Shown piece by piece: positions 11,301 to 26,300 of a DNA stretch of 64,000 nt. The notes beneath the pieces are model-generated. The model had not been told where the DNA came from. It ran no database searches and saw only the letters and a list, made by a program, of their open reading frames with translations. The stretch's first letter is position 1. Each line of letters begins with the position of its first letter. The DNA is from Bolinopsis microptera (Eukaryota; Ctenophora; Tentaculata; Lobata; Bolinopsidae). The position numbers were made by a program, and so were the translations under genes. The stretch covers positions 13,864,169 through 13,928,168 of the forward strand of contig NC_087072.1 of assembly GCF_026151205.1 (NCBI RefSeq), written 5' to 3'.

Positions 11301-14300
11301 AAGAGTCCCAATGATACTCTTCTTTGTACAACTAACTACTCCTCCACTATTTTTTTGTTTTTTGATGCTTTCTGTTGGCTTTCTAGGATTCATAAACACA
11401 TCATCAGCTGCCCGTCCACTATGTGGGTTTAGGACAACCGAGTCATAACTGTACTGATCCTCGATAGGCCTGGTAGGGCTTGAACCCTAGTGCTTTTGGT
11501 TGTAACCATATCTGTTTTTCAAAAGGCTAAGTGACCCAGTGAAGTCCCCTTCACTGTGGCAAATGGTCACTAATCCCAATGCCACGCCACCGGAACATTG
11601 GGGAAAACCGCAGGAACATTTTACCAACTCGAACTTGTAAACGTTAACCACATGAACATAACGTTTATCAGGCTGTATCACTAGCACTCAACTTTACTCT
11701 ACTCGATCTTCACCTGCTCCATGCAGGACTTAAGCTTATGACCTAAAGCGTAAGGGAGTTAGAGCGTGAAACAGAAATTTCCGCTTTGACGAGGGCTAAC
11801 TCTCCCTCTGACTACCGGTTACCCTGGCACAGGGAGCTGTATCCTATCTAACAGAGCGTGGTCCAGTCTGACTGGGTCGTAGTAGAATAGGTTTGGAGGG
11901 TAACAGCCTACACCTCTTTAACTACTGTGCAATCCACAGTAAAGATTTATGAGTCGCCGAGCCCCTTGTGAGCCAAGAGTTTAGGAGTCAATGACGTTTT
12001 GTGATTGAGCTCCTCGGGACTCATTGTTTCCCGTCGCCCTTCCTGTATTTAGCCTGGACACAGCCCAGTTTCCAGTCTTCACCACGTGGAGGTAGCAGGG
12101 GAGGACTTGATGTGGAGTGGCTATCATCATGTTGACTGATGATTAACTTGAAGGGGGCACCACAGGGATACCCCTTTTCAAAGTTCTGACAACCTCACGG
12201 CGGCACAGGGTTTCTATCCAGCAGTGAGCAGTGACACTTTGGGCCACCTAACCTTCACACAACCATTGGAAGACCAAATAACATCAATTACAGCTATTAT
12301 ATTTATAATAGTCCGATATTGCTCCCACCATTTCATAATACCAAATGCAATAAACGCAGGGGGTAAAAGTCAAAAGGGAGGTGGGGGGGGGGGAGAGGGG
12401 GGTGGGGGTGGGGGGTTAGAAGGCAATCAAAAATAAATTTAAAATACGAAATTTGTTCGTCTTTTTTTAACGTTCTTGAACCCTTAAATCTAAGAAAACT
12501 TAAGTTAATATTATTTAAAATATTTCAGATTGGCTGCAGTGCATGGAAAACGATACAGACTACCCCGGACAAGACTTATCAAGCGGACCCTCTACTGGAA
12601 TATACGATTGTTACAAGAAGTGCAAAGATCAGGCTGGTTGCCAAGCTTTTATGATGGTCTATGACAACACTCATATTTCGCACCAACCAGTAAACTATTG
12701 CTGGTTGAAGAGTCAGAAATATGGTAACGGAGCAACATCTTTCATCGGTCTAAAAGCAGGCAACATGGATTGTTTTATAGGTTCGTGCCGGGTGCCCATT
12801 TCCTTTGAAACCTGAAACAGAATACCAGTACCGATTACTGAATTAGGAAAATGTAAAACAACTTCTGTGCAACTTTGGATCATGCTCACAGCTACAAAAC
12901 TGATTTATCCTCACTTTACAAGTATAAGAGCACCTAAAAGTTGGGTTTTGGGCATGTTCAGGGTATTTGGCTAAATTGGGCCTAAATTGGGCCTAATTTG
13001 GACCAAATATGGGCGTGGCTGCACTGTTTGGCGGTTGAGGTCCGGGACTCCCTCAAAAATTACTTCAGTATGAAGAAAAAACATAACCACTACAAATTAA
13101 ATTGACCTTTCCCAAAGTTTAAAGAGTATTAGCGCAAAATAAAATCCGTTATTTTTGCTATATAAATATAACCAGTTTTTCAACTTAGAAATTGATGGAG
13201 GATTGAGTGCGTTTGGACAATGGTCAGCGTGCTCAACTTATTGTGGAGAAGGACAGCAGACCAGGGAAAGAATCTGTAATAACCCAGCCCCAGCTAATGG
13301 TGGTGCTGATTGTGAGGGAAGTTTGACAGAAACGCAAAATTGCAACTCCGCGGGTCCTTGTCCAGGTTCGTTAAGTAACCTATTATATATATAAATAATG
13401 TAATACGTTGGATAAGCAGTAAAGCATCACAATTTGGATAATATCTTCGTAGTTCTTTTACATTATAAGTCCTATAAAAATACATGTGTTAGTGTGTCGG
13501 TTAAACATTCTACAAATAGGGCACCTACTAGTTGGGTTTTGGGCATGTTCAGGGTATTTGGCTAAATTTGGCCTAATTTGGACCAAATATGGGCGTGGCT
13601 GCACCGTTTGGCGGTTGGGGTCCAGGACTCCCTCAAAAGTTCGATCACCGGTCCTAGTTTGTTCGTCAACTGCTATCTCGAAACCAAGTTTCACAAAAAA
13701 ATCAGGGTGAATCAGGGTTCATAATCTTTATTTTTTCGAAAATATCATTAATAGAACTATCTTATTTTACATAAAAATTTTTGTACACCTCTCCACATCC
13801 ATTAAAGCATTAAGTACTTTCAACTACAGAGGTCGAGAACATCGCAAGCAAAGGAATGGCAAAACAGACTGATACCATGAATAACTATAATGCTGAATTA
13901 GCTATTGATGGCGATAATAATGGCATCATGACAGAGTAAGAAACTTACTTAAAATAATTTGAATACATTAGTTTCTGAGAGGAAAGGAGTAAACAAAATT
14001 TATAACATTCTAAAATTTTTCAGCAAAAACGTTTCTATTCCTTTGTAGAAAACTTAAATATTGGTTAATTGGAACTTATCATTTTCAGCAATTCTTTAAC
14101 CCACACTCTAGCATCGGGTAGTAACGCCTGGTGGTCGCTGACATACCCTCGCTCAATGTATATCAAGGAAATCCAAATCTTTGGACGAACAGATTGTTGC
14201 GAGGACCGAATTGATGGTGCCTCTGTCTTAATTGATGGCACGGAAGTAGGAACATTAAACAGCAATGATGGACCCCCTATGGTTGTGCCGGTTAATAAAC

Positions 14301-17300
14301 CTGGCTCCGAGATAATGATCAGAAATAGAGAAGGTGGAGACGTGCAATCTCTTGCCGAAGTTCTGGTTTGTTCATTCAAATATTATTATTATCATATCCT
14401 CCAGATGATTGCTTTCCGATTTTTAATAACATGTTTCCGTTACCATTTCTCCATATTACTGATTACGTACTATAGATCAATCAACACTATTGTAACCACG
14501 CACCGGTCACATGAATTATACTAAGTCAGTAACCTGTAAAATCATAACATGTTAACATTGGCACGATCGTATCTCAACTAAGTAAAAATATTTCGAAATG
14601 CAGTTGACGAAGTGAACGTCTTCACTCAGTGTTGAAAAAAAAAATTTTTTGTCGACGTTTCGGCAACATGCTATTGTCATAGACAGGACGTAATAATAAC
14701 TTACATAGCTGCAAAATTACAATGTTAAAATAATCTATCAATACTACGAAATATTACAACAACAAGTAACATCGTAAAACCCATACAATCAACAAGAAAC
14801 AACGCGAATCAACCACGTACTCATCACATAAAATCCACATAACCCAAATACAACCAGCAAAATCACGAAGCAATGATCACAAACTTCAAAAGAAACATAT
14901 ATGGGCAATTCCACGATAACGGTAACCAGTAACAAAATAATAAAGTTTGGAGGTGGTTTGGGAGAGATAGAAAATCTTTAAGATATTTGACCATATTTTC
15001 AGGGGCAAAAAACCGTTTGTTGATATCTAGCCTAGTTTAAAAACTGTAGCGCGTCAAAGTTGGCTTAAATTTAGTGTATCTTTAATGTGAATATCCAGTT
15101 ATTTTCCGAAAGATTTTTGGGAGCTTTATTAATCGTAGAATTCAATATTTTATTCTGTTTATCAACCTAGTGGGCTTCAGATAGAAAGCCAGCCAAATTT
15201 TGAGGGCCAAATTTCTTTACTTTTTGAGTGTCTTATGATCAAATTTTTCCTCTTCGCGTGTGAATTACGCTACCAAATAGTGCAAAATGTTTTACTGTGG
15301 CTACACTATAAGTCTGTTTGATTCGAAACTCTCTCTCTAAAGGCAACTTTAGTCATCTATAAAGGTCAGAAAATTTCATTCGTTTTGTCACACTGGAAGT
15401 GCAAAAAGTAGGGGTAGTTTAATTCACAGGTAGCGTAATTCACAGCTTGGTAGTGTAATTCACACAGCGGAAAATTAATAAAACAAGTGGTTTAAAAGCT
15501 TTGTTGTGAAATATATTGTACTTTCAATACTTCCAGGGCAATTCCAGGGACCTATTTTCAACAACTGCCTGAAAGTGTTGGTAATTTTATCGAAATTAGG
15601 GTTCCGCCAGGGCAAAATGTGCCACTTTTAGACCTTAAATCGCAAAAATAATGATTTTTATATGGATTAGGACATCAAAATTGATTTTAAAGTGTTTTAT
15701 AGTCATTGTTAGGTCTGGGAACACTTATTTAAGTAATTCAAAGGCTTTTTTTTTTCAGAAAATATCAGCAATTTGGGGCTAAAATTACCTTATTTTCTTG
15801 TCACGTAACTAAATTTTGCTCAAAAGAGCAGTGTTTTTGCTCCAAAAAATTCTAATTTTTATCAAAAACCATGTATAGATGTATCAAATTATAGCTCTTG
15901 TTGACCTCTTCACATTAAAAACACAAAGAAGTAGTTTAGAATTGATAGAAGTGATAAAATGGCCTAAAAATGGATTCAAAAAGTTCTAAATTTCACCCAA
16001 TTTCTGTCTAATCATGAACCTTTGAGAGCTCATAAAAAAATCATGCCACAATATTACACTGTACATTTTTCTAGGATTACTCTAAATGTCCTATACTTAC
16101 AGATAGATCAACTTATAGATGCTTACCAAAGTTAATTTGCAACTTATTTTTGTAGTTTGTCCTAAAAAATGGTAAAAAATTGCCAAAAAATGCAATTTTT
16201 GACAAAAAATGGGGTAAAATTGATATTTGAGGTCAAATATCCATTTAATCACTCTAAAAACCTTTTTAAACGTTATTTTGGGGCAAGATATGTTTTGTGG
16301 TATATCATACCCCTTAGTCATGCCTATGTCTTATGTCTACCTCGCATGGGCGCCCGGACCACTGTGGTATGGCAGTAGGGTGTAATCTACACCATTACCA
16401 GTATCTAATTGGACCAATTAGTAGTCAATTTAATTTAAAATCAGTAATAGTCAGTCTACTTCACCATTTTACAATAGCAGCAACCAAATCAAGAACAAGC
16501 AAACATCAATACAACGCACAAACAGAGCAACTGGGCAGAGTGTGAGTAACACTACCTCCAAATGTGAATTACGTTTACTTCCTATATTGTCCCTGTACTA
16601 CACACATTCCACAAATTTATGTTAGGAAGGACATAGGAAGTTGAAAAACTGTGTACTTTATTGTGATCAAGCCTTACTGTAACTTCTGCTATTTATACAC
16701 TGGGGCACGAATTGCAATTTTAAGGCAAGATTTCTAAAACACCAAAATCTGCCTGTGAATTACGCCTACTTTATTAAATGCTGCTCACATAAAAAGTATA
16801 AGAGATAGACATTAAACTTTTGTTGCCACATCATCACAAACGTTTAAACTTCATTCTGACTTTATATTATCATGCTGCTAATGTTAGTCTACAATTAGCA
16901 TGCAATTAAAAGCTAAATTTTGTGCAAAGTGGGAATTACACTACGTGGAATTGCCCATATAACGGCTAAAAGAATCCACACCGCACCAAGCCGTGAACAA
17001 CACAATGAAATGTGAATTATTACTTCACACCTCACTATATTATTCCCAGCCCGGCACGCCGCAGCTCCATATACTTTATGATCTAGCGTCTACTTAGAAA
17101 TAATTTTACTTTTAAACAATAAAATGAATATTAAATTCAGTGACTTAGTGATTACCTAATTTCGTCTTCTATATAGCCAATAACCTGTTTTCAAGATATA
17201 TGTAATAGCAAATAATGCCCTTGGGCACGATGTTTTACTTGAGTCTAAATATTATAAACAATACTTTGCATCTAAACAGCATCAAATATATCTAATCGAG

Positions 17301-20300
17301 TATTAATCTCCCAGGTGATGGGGGCTGAAACAGGAAAAAGTAAGTAACATATTATATTTCGATACTTTATCGGACCTTATTTGGACGGACATTACTTGAA
17401 CGGACATAATGATGAACGGTCATTAATACTAGAAGTAGAAGGCAATCAAAACCATCAAAAATCCGAATTTTTTTCGTCTTTTTTTAACGTTCTTGAACCC
17501 TTAAATCTAAGAAAACTTAAGTTAATATTATTTAAAATATTTCAGATTGGCTGCAGTGCATGGAAAACGATACAGACTACCCCGGACAAGACTTATCAAG
17601 CGGACCCTCTACTGGAATAGACGATTGTTACAAGAAGTGCAAAGATCAGGCTGGTTGCCAAGCTTTTATGATGGTCTATGACAACACTCATATTTCGCAC
17701 CAACCAGTAAACTATTGCTGGTTGAAGAGTCAGAAATATGGTAACGGAGCAACATCTTTCATCGGTCTAAAAGCAGGCAACATGGATTGTTTTTTAGGTT
17801 CGTGCCGGGTGCCCTTTTCCTTTGAAACCTGAAACAGAATACCAGTACCGATTACTGAATTAGGAAATTGTAAAACAACTTCTGTGTAACTTTAGATCAT
17901 GCTCACAGCTACAAAACTGAATTATCCTCACTCTACAAGTAGAGCACATAAAAGTTGGCTAAATTGAGCCTAATTTTGACGTGGCTGCACTGTTTGGCGG
18001 TTTGGGTCCGGGACTCCCTCAAAAGTTACTTCAGTATGAAGAAAAAACATAACCACTAAAAATTAAATTGACCTTTCCCAAAGTTCAGAGAGTATTAGCG
18101 CATATTTGATATATAACACAGTTATTTAACTTAGAAATTGATGGAGGATTGAGTGCGTTTGGACAATGGTCAGCGTGCTCAACTAATTATTGTGGAGAAA
18201 GAGAACAGACCAGGGAAAGAATCTGTAATAACCCAGCCCCAGCTAACGGTGGTGCTAATTGTGTGGGAAGTTTGACAGAAGCGCAAAATTGCAACTCCGC
18301 GGGTCCTTGTCCAGGTTCGTTAAGTAACCTATTATATATATAAATAATGTAATACGTTGGATAAGCAGTTATGCATCACAATTCGAATAATATCTTCGTA
18401 GTTCTTTTACATTATAAGTCCTATAAAAATACATGTGTTAGTGTGTCGGTTAAACATTCTACAAATAGAGCACCTAATAGTTGGGTTTTGGGCATGTTCA
18501 GGGTATTTGGCTAAATTTGGCCTAATTTGGACCAAATATGGGCGTGGCTGCACCGTTTGGCGGTTGGGGTCCGGGATTCCCTCAAAAGTTCGACCACTGG
18601 TTCTAGTTTGTTCGTCAACTGCTATCTCGAAACCAAGTTTCACAAAAAAATCAAGGTGAATCAGGGTTCATAATCTTTATTTTGCGAAAATATCATTAAT
18701 AGAACTGTCTATTTTTACATTTTTTACATGCTCCCCAAGAAAACAGAAGAACTATAAGAAAACACTCTCAAAGAACTTTTCGGATTATTCACCATCTCAA
18801 CAGCTTAGTATACACCGGTTAAGACTATGGTTCCTCAGGAATTGCCGCTACTTGAAGCGTCCTCCCCCTCCCTACGATCTAAAGGAACTACTATCGTAGA
18901 ATCACCGGAAATGTTCCGTAACCTGTCCATCTAGAGTCTATCTAGAGTCACAGAATCTAGAGTTGGCTATCAAAGCCAACGATCTCCAGATCTAGTGATG
19001 AGCCACAACTAACACTACCACCAAACGACGTGAAGAGCCTGAAGAAACACTACATTTCTAAAATAGAGTTCTACAGAAGCCAAAACAACAACAAGTGGAA
19101 ACACTGGCCTAACAAGACCAAAGCTCTCCTCCAAACTTTACTGACACCAGACGTGGGCGCCGCCGCCGGTACGCCGCCGCCGATAAATTCGACACGCCGC
19201 CGCCGCCGATAAATTTCGATCGGCGCGCCGAATGTCAAATTTTTGCCTCAGTTGTGCCGTTATCGTAGCCAAATATCTGCTTGTTGCTGAACAGAGTATA
19301 AATAGTTGCTCTTTCAAATCGTCATTCAATTTTGAAATGAACCTTAGCATACAAATTACAAAGTGTACATTAGCTTATAAGATGTCAGTCAGTGGTACAA
19401 TGACTATGTTGCCAAAAAATTGGTTCCAGCCGCCGATACGCCGCCGCCGCCGAGTGAAATACGGCCTCACGCCGCCGCTGCAGCATTTTCGGCGGCGCCC
19501 ACGTCTGACTGACACAGACTAAGAAGAGGAGGACTTTCAAAAAGCGACAACACCGGAACAACAGGAAAGTCGAGCGTGACGCCAAAAGAGCACTGGATAC
19601 AGAAAGTGTTGTAGTGTTGGTTAACGAAGACATACCTGCTGGGGCACTGGCACTGTTAGGAAAAGGACTAGGCTACATCCCAACCCCAACTCGGGATAAA
19701 ATCGACCTGAGACTTGACATGAAGCTCGTCACCAACAAAATACTGAACTATTCCAATAGAGTACTTTCCGGAGAGACATACCTAACATCAGCAACCTCCC
19801 CGCCAAACTCCGTAGAAAAACTACTCTACAGCAAAACCAAGCAATGAACAAGCAGTCAATACAGCAGTGGACACAATGAGACGAGAACTCGACATCAAAT
19901 TGAAGACTGCCGGAAGCCCACCTAAGCCCACCAACTTATCTTCTTCTGAAATAAAAAAACTCAAATGGTTGGAACAGCGCATTAAAGATGGGACAATAGC
20001 CAATAAGGCAGACAAAGGTGGTGCAAGCCTTATTATCGACCCTGACCTCATCAAGCAACGGACACTGGAGAAACTGGAAAATCAGGAATTATATGAAAAG
20101 TTGGACTGTGACCCTACCCAACAGCTGTATGAGAAACTCTTCAAGCACTGGGTACAGGGAAAAGAAGAAGGACTGATATCAGCAAGGGATGCGAAAGAAG
20201 TGTTGGGTGTTTCTGACAACACCAGAGCAGACCAAACTGGACCCACAAACCGCCCCAGTACCCTCCCACACTATCGCCCTGGCAAGCCGTATTTCTACCC

Positions 20301-23300
20301 TGCTTTTAAAATTCATAAGATGATTAAGAAAGAAGAACTCATATCAGGGGCCAAACCACGAGCAAGACTCATTTATACCGCCCTCCACGAAGGAGCCAGC
20401 ACTCAGCAGACGACCGGATGTCTTCCTAGCTGATAAATACATACGTCAACTAGAAAGGGATTTTTGCGAAGACATTCTTATTGATAATAGAGACGCCTTA
20501 GTCTGGCTCGACAACATCAACAATACCCTGGACACAGAACTCAAAAGTAACATTAAAGCATTCACATTTGATTGCAAAGCTTTATATGATTCATTGAGTC
20601 CCCACCTTACACTCCAATCTTTGAAGGTGGCCATGGAAAAAAAGAGACCAGAATGGTCCGCCAAATTCAAGGAGTGGTTGATAAGAGGTGTTGAACTCAG
20701 CTTTGAGTCGTCTATAGGCAAATTTAACGGAGAGTGGTACAGGCAGAAACGAGGAGTACCGACAGGAGGCAGTATCTGTGTTCAACTTGCAAACATAGCA
20801 ACATACCATGTCACGCGTGAGCAAGTCTATTCAGACACGGAACTAATGGAACCTGTAAGATCGGTCAAGAGATACATAGACGACGGCTGTGGAGTATTCC
20901 ATGGTACGAAAAGACAGTTTTCAAAATTCATCACAACTGTCAATTCAAGGCTAGCAGAACTTGGCCTCCACATTGATGAGAACATCATAGAAGATAACAA
21001 TTTTTATGTGTCATTCTTAGACATCAAATTTTGTTTCGACACCGCAGGTGATCTTCAGACAGACCTCTATGTTAAAGAGACTGATGCTCGCTCCTACCTG
21101 TACTTCGGTTCCCACCACCCAAACCATACATTCAGCAGCATAGTCTATAGTGCATGTCTGAGACTCCACCGAATCATCAATGATAACGACAGACTTCGAT
21201 AACAAATTGATGAATTGAAAAACTTTTTCTTTCAATCGACCTACCCTAAAACTATGGTAGATAATATCAGTGAAAAAGTCAAAGGTTTTGAAAGATGTCT
21301 CAAACCACTGGACAACTCAAACAGCAATGTCCTGGTCCCAAAGTCTCTCTAACCAGCAGTTCGCGTTATTTCAACATTTGGCAGCCACCAAGAGTTGGTA
21401 GAATCAGTACAAAGATTGTAACCAGAACTCAGCAGAACCAGGAGTTTCTCAGGATTATCTGGTTCTCATACAAATGAAAACACCCCAGGCTCCCCTATAT
21501 CATCTAGAGCCGGTACATCACGCCCTATCCTAAAATTCGTCAGACGTACTGGAACATCATTTAGAAGGAAGTTGGTCAAAGCAAAACAGTTTGCGGTTGA
21601 CCTAACCCAACCTCACACAAGACCATGTGGGGGCAGATACTGCGGTACCTGTAAAGTGTAAAGCTGTAACATCATATTTCCACATCCATCAATAACAATC
21701 AATGGACAGCGATCCAAAACAGTGTCTGGTACATGTGTCAGCTACTGCACTGTTGTATACCTCTTTAGTTGCCAACTTTGTTATATGTGTTATGTATAGT
21801 AGGAAGAACGGTGCTGCCCCTCAGGGCACGAGTAAACGAACATCGCGCCTATTACTACAAACTCATTTCTGACAAAACATTTGTCCCTGAAGAAAATGAC
21901 GACGGATTCAGCTTGGGTAAACACCTTGTAGAACTTCACAATGTGAAACAACGTGACAATTTCAACCAGGCTTATAAGGTGTCAATTCTCAGGAATAAGG
22001 TAATAGCTTAGCCCAAGAACTCTAGAAGTGGATGAACACCGTTATATTCAGAAACTAAGAACTATACGTCCACTGGGGCTCAATGCCATGGACCCATTTG
22101 AGATCCCATTATTAGATTTATCTTAGAGGTTTTCTATTGCATTGGGGCACAATCATATCGTTTTTAGTTGTGTCATTTCATTTCGATTGTTCCACTTTGT
22201 AGGAACTGATATTAACCGAGTTTCTGATTCAGGATGTTACTGAAGATAGTAATGAAAATGTTTTAACACCTCAGAACTGTGTATTACTACAGCTCAACCT
22301 GCTCAGTCTGACTAATTGGGAATTTAAAATCTTGATATTTTACATAGCTTTCAGTTTACCCCTCCATCGTGCTTTCGTGAGTAAATGTTTACCTCTCTAT
22401 ATCCATTAAAGCATTAAGTACTTTCAACTACAGAGGTCGAGAACATCGCAAGCAAAGGAATGGCAAAACAGACTGATACCATGAATAACTATAATGCTGA
22501 ATTAGCTATTGATGGCGATAATAATGGCATCATGACAGAGTAAGAAACTTACTTAAAATAATTTGAATACATTAGTTTCTGAGAGGAAAGGAGTAAACAA
22601 AATTTATAACATTCTAAAATTTTTCAGCAAAAACGTTTCTATTCCTGTGTAGAAAACTTAAATATTGGTTAATTGGAACTTATCATTTTCAGCAATTCTT
22701 TAACCCACACTCTAGCATCGGGTAGTAACGCCTGGTGGTCGCTGACATACCCTCGCTCAATGTATATCAAGGAAATCCAAATCTTTGGACGAACAGATTG
22801 TTGCGAGGACCGAATTGATGGTGCCTCTGTCTTAATTGATGGCACGGAAGTAGGAACATTAAACAGCAATGATGGACCCCCTATGGTTGTGCCGGTTAAT
22901 AAACCTGGCTCCGAGATAATGATCAGAAATAGAGAAGGTGGAGACGTGCAATCTCTTGCCGAAGTTCTGGTTTGTTCATTCAAATATTATTATTATCATA
23001 TCCTCCAGATGATTGCTTTCCGATTTTTAATAACATGTTTCCGTTACCATTTCTCCATATTACTGATTACGTACTATAGATCAATCAACACTATTGTAAC
23101 CACGCACCGGTCACATGAATTATACTAAGTCAGTAACCTGTAAAATCATAACATGTTAACATTGGCACGATCGTATCTCAACTAAGTAAAAATATTTCGA
23201 AATGCAGTTGACGAAGTGAACGTCTTCACTCAGTGTTGAAAAAAAAAATTTTTTGTCGACGTTTCGGCAACATGCCTTTGTCATAGACAGGACGTAATAA

Positions 23301-26300
23301 TAACTTACATAGCTGCAAAATTACAATGTTAAAATAATCTATCAATACTACGAAATATTACAACAACAAGTAACATCGTAAAACCCATACAATCAACAAG
23401 AAACAACGCGAATCAACCACGTACTCATCACATAAATGATAAAATCCACATAACCCAATTACAACCAGCAAAATCACGAAGCAATGATCACAAACTTCAA
23501 AAGAAACATATATAACAGCTAAAAAAATCCACACCGCACCAAGCCGTGAACAACACAATGAAATGTTAATTATTACTTCATACCTCACTATATTATTCCC
23601 AGCCCGGCACACTGCAGCTCCATATACCTTATGATCTACCGTCTACTTAGAAATAATTTTACTTTTAAACAATAAAATGAATATTAAATATAGTGACTTA
23701 GTGATTACCTATTTTCGTCTTCTATAGCCAATAACCTGTTTTCAAGATATATGTAATAACAAATAATGCCCTTGGGCACGATGTTTTACTTGAGTCTAAA
23801 TATTATACACAATACTTTGCATCTAAACAACATCAAATATATCTAATCGAGTATTAATCTCCCAGGTGATGGGGGCTGAAACAGGAAAAAGTAAGTAACA
23901 TATCATATTTCATATATACTTCAGTATGAAGAAAAAGCATACCTTATCGGACCTTAATTGGACGGACATTACTTAAACGGACATAATTATGAACGGACAT
24001 TAATATAAACGCTAGAAGTAGAAGGCAATATCAAAACCATTAAAAATCCGAAATTTTTTTCGTCTTTTTTAAACGTTCTTGAACCCTTAAATCTAAGAAA
24101 ACTTAAGTTAATATTATTTAAAATATTTCAGATTGGCTGCAGTGTATGGACACAGATACAGACTACCCCGAACATGACTTAACAAGCGGAACCTCTACTG
24201 GAATAGACGATTGTTACAAGAAGTGCAAAGATCAGGCTGGTTGCCAAGCTTTCGTGATGGTCTATGACGACAGTGCTTTTTCGGGAACTCTAAATTATTG
24301 CTGGTTGAAGAGTCAGAAATATGGTGCAGGAGCAGAAACCGTTACGGGTCTCAAAGCAGGCAACATGGATTGTTTTAAAGGTTCGTGCCCTTTTCCCTTG
24401 AAACCTGAAACTGAATACCAGTACCGATTACTGAATTAGAAAATTGTAAAACAACTTCTGTGTAACTTTGGATCATGCTCACAGCTACAAAACTGACTTA
24501 TCCTCACTCTACAAGTAGAGCACCTAAAAGTTGGCTAAATTGAGCCTAATTTGGACCAAATATGGGTGTGGCTGCACTGTTTGGCGGTTTGGGTCCGGGA
24601 CTCCCTCAAAAGTTACTTCAGTATGAAGAAAAAACATAACCACTAAAAATTAAATTGACCTTTCCCAAAGTTCAGAGAGTATTAGCGCATATTTGATATA
24701 TAACACAGTTATTTAACTTAGAAATTGATGGAGGATTGAGTGCGTTTGGACAATGGTCAGCGTGCTCAACTAATTATTGTGGTGAAAGAGAACAGACCAG
24801 GGAAAGAATCTGTAATAACCCAGCCCCAGCTAACGGTGGTGCTAATTGTGTGGGAAGTTTGACAGAAGCGCAAAATTGCAACTCCGCGGGTCCTTGTCCA
24901 GGTTCGTTAAGTAACCTATTATATATATAAATAATGTAATACGTTGGATAAGCAGTTATGCATCACAATTCGAATAATATCTTCGTAGTTCTTTTACATT
25001 ATAAGTCCTATAAAAATACATGTGTTAGTGTGTCGGTTAAACATTCTATAAATAGAGCACCTAATAGTTGGGTTTTGGGTATGTTCAGGGTATTTGGCTA
25101 AATTTGGCCTAATTTGGACCAAATATGGGCGTGGCTGCACCGTTTGGCGGTTGGGGTCCGGGATTCCCTCAAAAGTTCGACCACTGGTTCTAGTTTGTTC
25201 GTCAACTGCTATCTCGAAACCAAGTTTCACAAAAAAATCAAGGTGAATCAGGGTTCATAATCTTTATTTTGCGAAAATATCATTAATAGAACTGTCTTTT
25301 TTTACTCTCAAAGAACTTTTCGGATTATTCACCATCTCAACAGCTTAGTATACACCGGTTAAGACTATAGTTCCTCAGGAATTGCCGCTACTTGAAGCGT
25401 CCTCCCCCTCCCTACGATCCAAAGGAACTACTATCGTAGAATCACCGGAAATGTTCCGTAACCTGTCCATCTAGAGTCTATCTAGAGTCACAGAATCTAG
25501 AGTTGGCTATCAAAGCCAACGATCTCCAGATCTAGTGATGAGCCACAACTAACACTACCACCAAACGACGTGAAGAGCCCGAAGAAACACTACATTTCTA
25601 AAATAGAGTTCTACAGAAGCCAAAACAACAACAAGTGGAAACACTGGCCCAACAAGACCAAAGCTCTCCTCCAAACTTTACTGACACAGACTAAGAAGAG
25701 GAGGAATTTCAAAAAGCGACAACACCGGAACGACAGGAAAGTCGAGTGTGACGCCAAAAGAGCACTGGATACAGGAAGTGTTGTAGTGTTGGTTAACGAC
25801 GACATACCTGCTGGGGCACTGGCACTGTTAGGAAAAGGACTAGGCTACATCCCAACCCCAACTCGGGATAAAATCGACCTGAGACTTGACATGAAGCTCG
25901 TCACCAACAAAATACTGAACTATTCCAATAGAGTACTTTCCGGAGAGACATACCTAACATCAGCAACCTCCCCGCCAAACTCCGTAGAAAAACTACTCTA
26001 CAGCAAAACCAAGCAATGAACAAGCAGTCAATACAGCAGTGGACACAATGAGACGAGAACTCGACATCAAATTGAAGACTTCCGGAAGCCCACCTAAGCC
26101 CACCAACTTATCCTCTTCTGAGATAAAAGGACTCAAATGGTTGGAACAGCGCATTAAAGATGGGATAATAGCCATCAAGGCAGACAAGGGTGGTGCAAGC
26201 CTTATTATCGACCCTAACCTCATCAAGCAACGGACACTGGAGAAACTGGAAAATCAGGAATTAAATGAAAAGTTGGACTGTGACCCTACCCAACAGCTGT

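Larger units (their letters stand above)
18727..22280 (+). mobile_element. Penelope-like element copy 1, in the TSP1-lectin intron of cassette 2
   Basis: A long but broken Penelope-like retroelement in host-sense orientation. Frames cover an N-terminal region (19030 on, then 19614-19847), an RT (19867-21202), a CGGRYCGTC zinc-like motif (about 21630-21650) and a decayed GIY-YIG region (YVGRT and ARVNEHR, about 21790-21845, ending 22011). A hAT-like MITE interrupts it at 19148-19507. Borders are approximate and come from comparison with the matching introns of cassettes 1 and 4. It is a duplicate of the element at 25305-28140. Confidence 0.75.

Noticed and set aside
11460-11485. B-box-like GGTTCAAGCCC on the minus strand
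   Set aside because: It lies at the edge of the LINE 5' region, no matching A box at the right distance was convincing, and it may be part of the LINE.
12379-12417. G-rich tract as a regulatory quadruplex
   Set aside because: It is a simple low-complexity run inside an intron. Quadruplex potential is real, but no functional context is visible.
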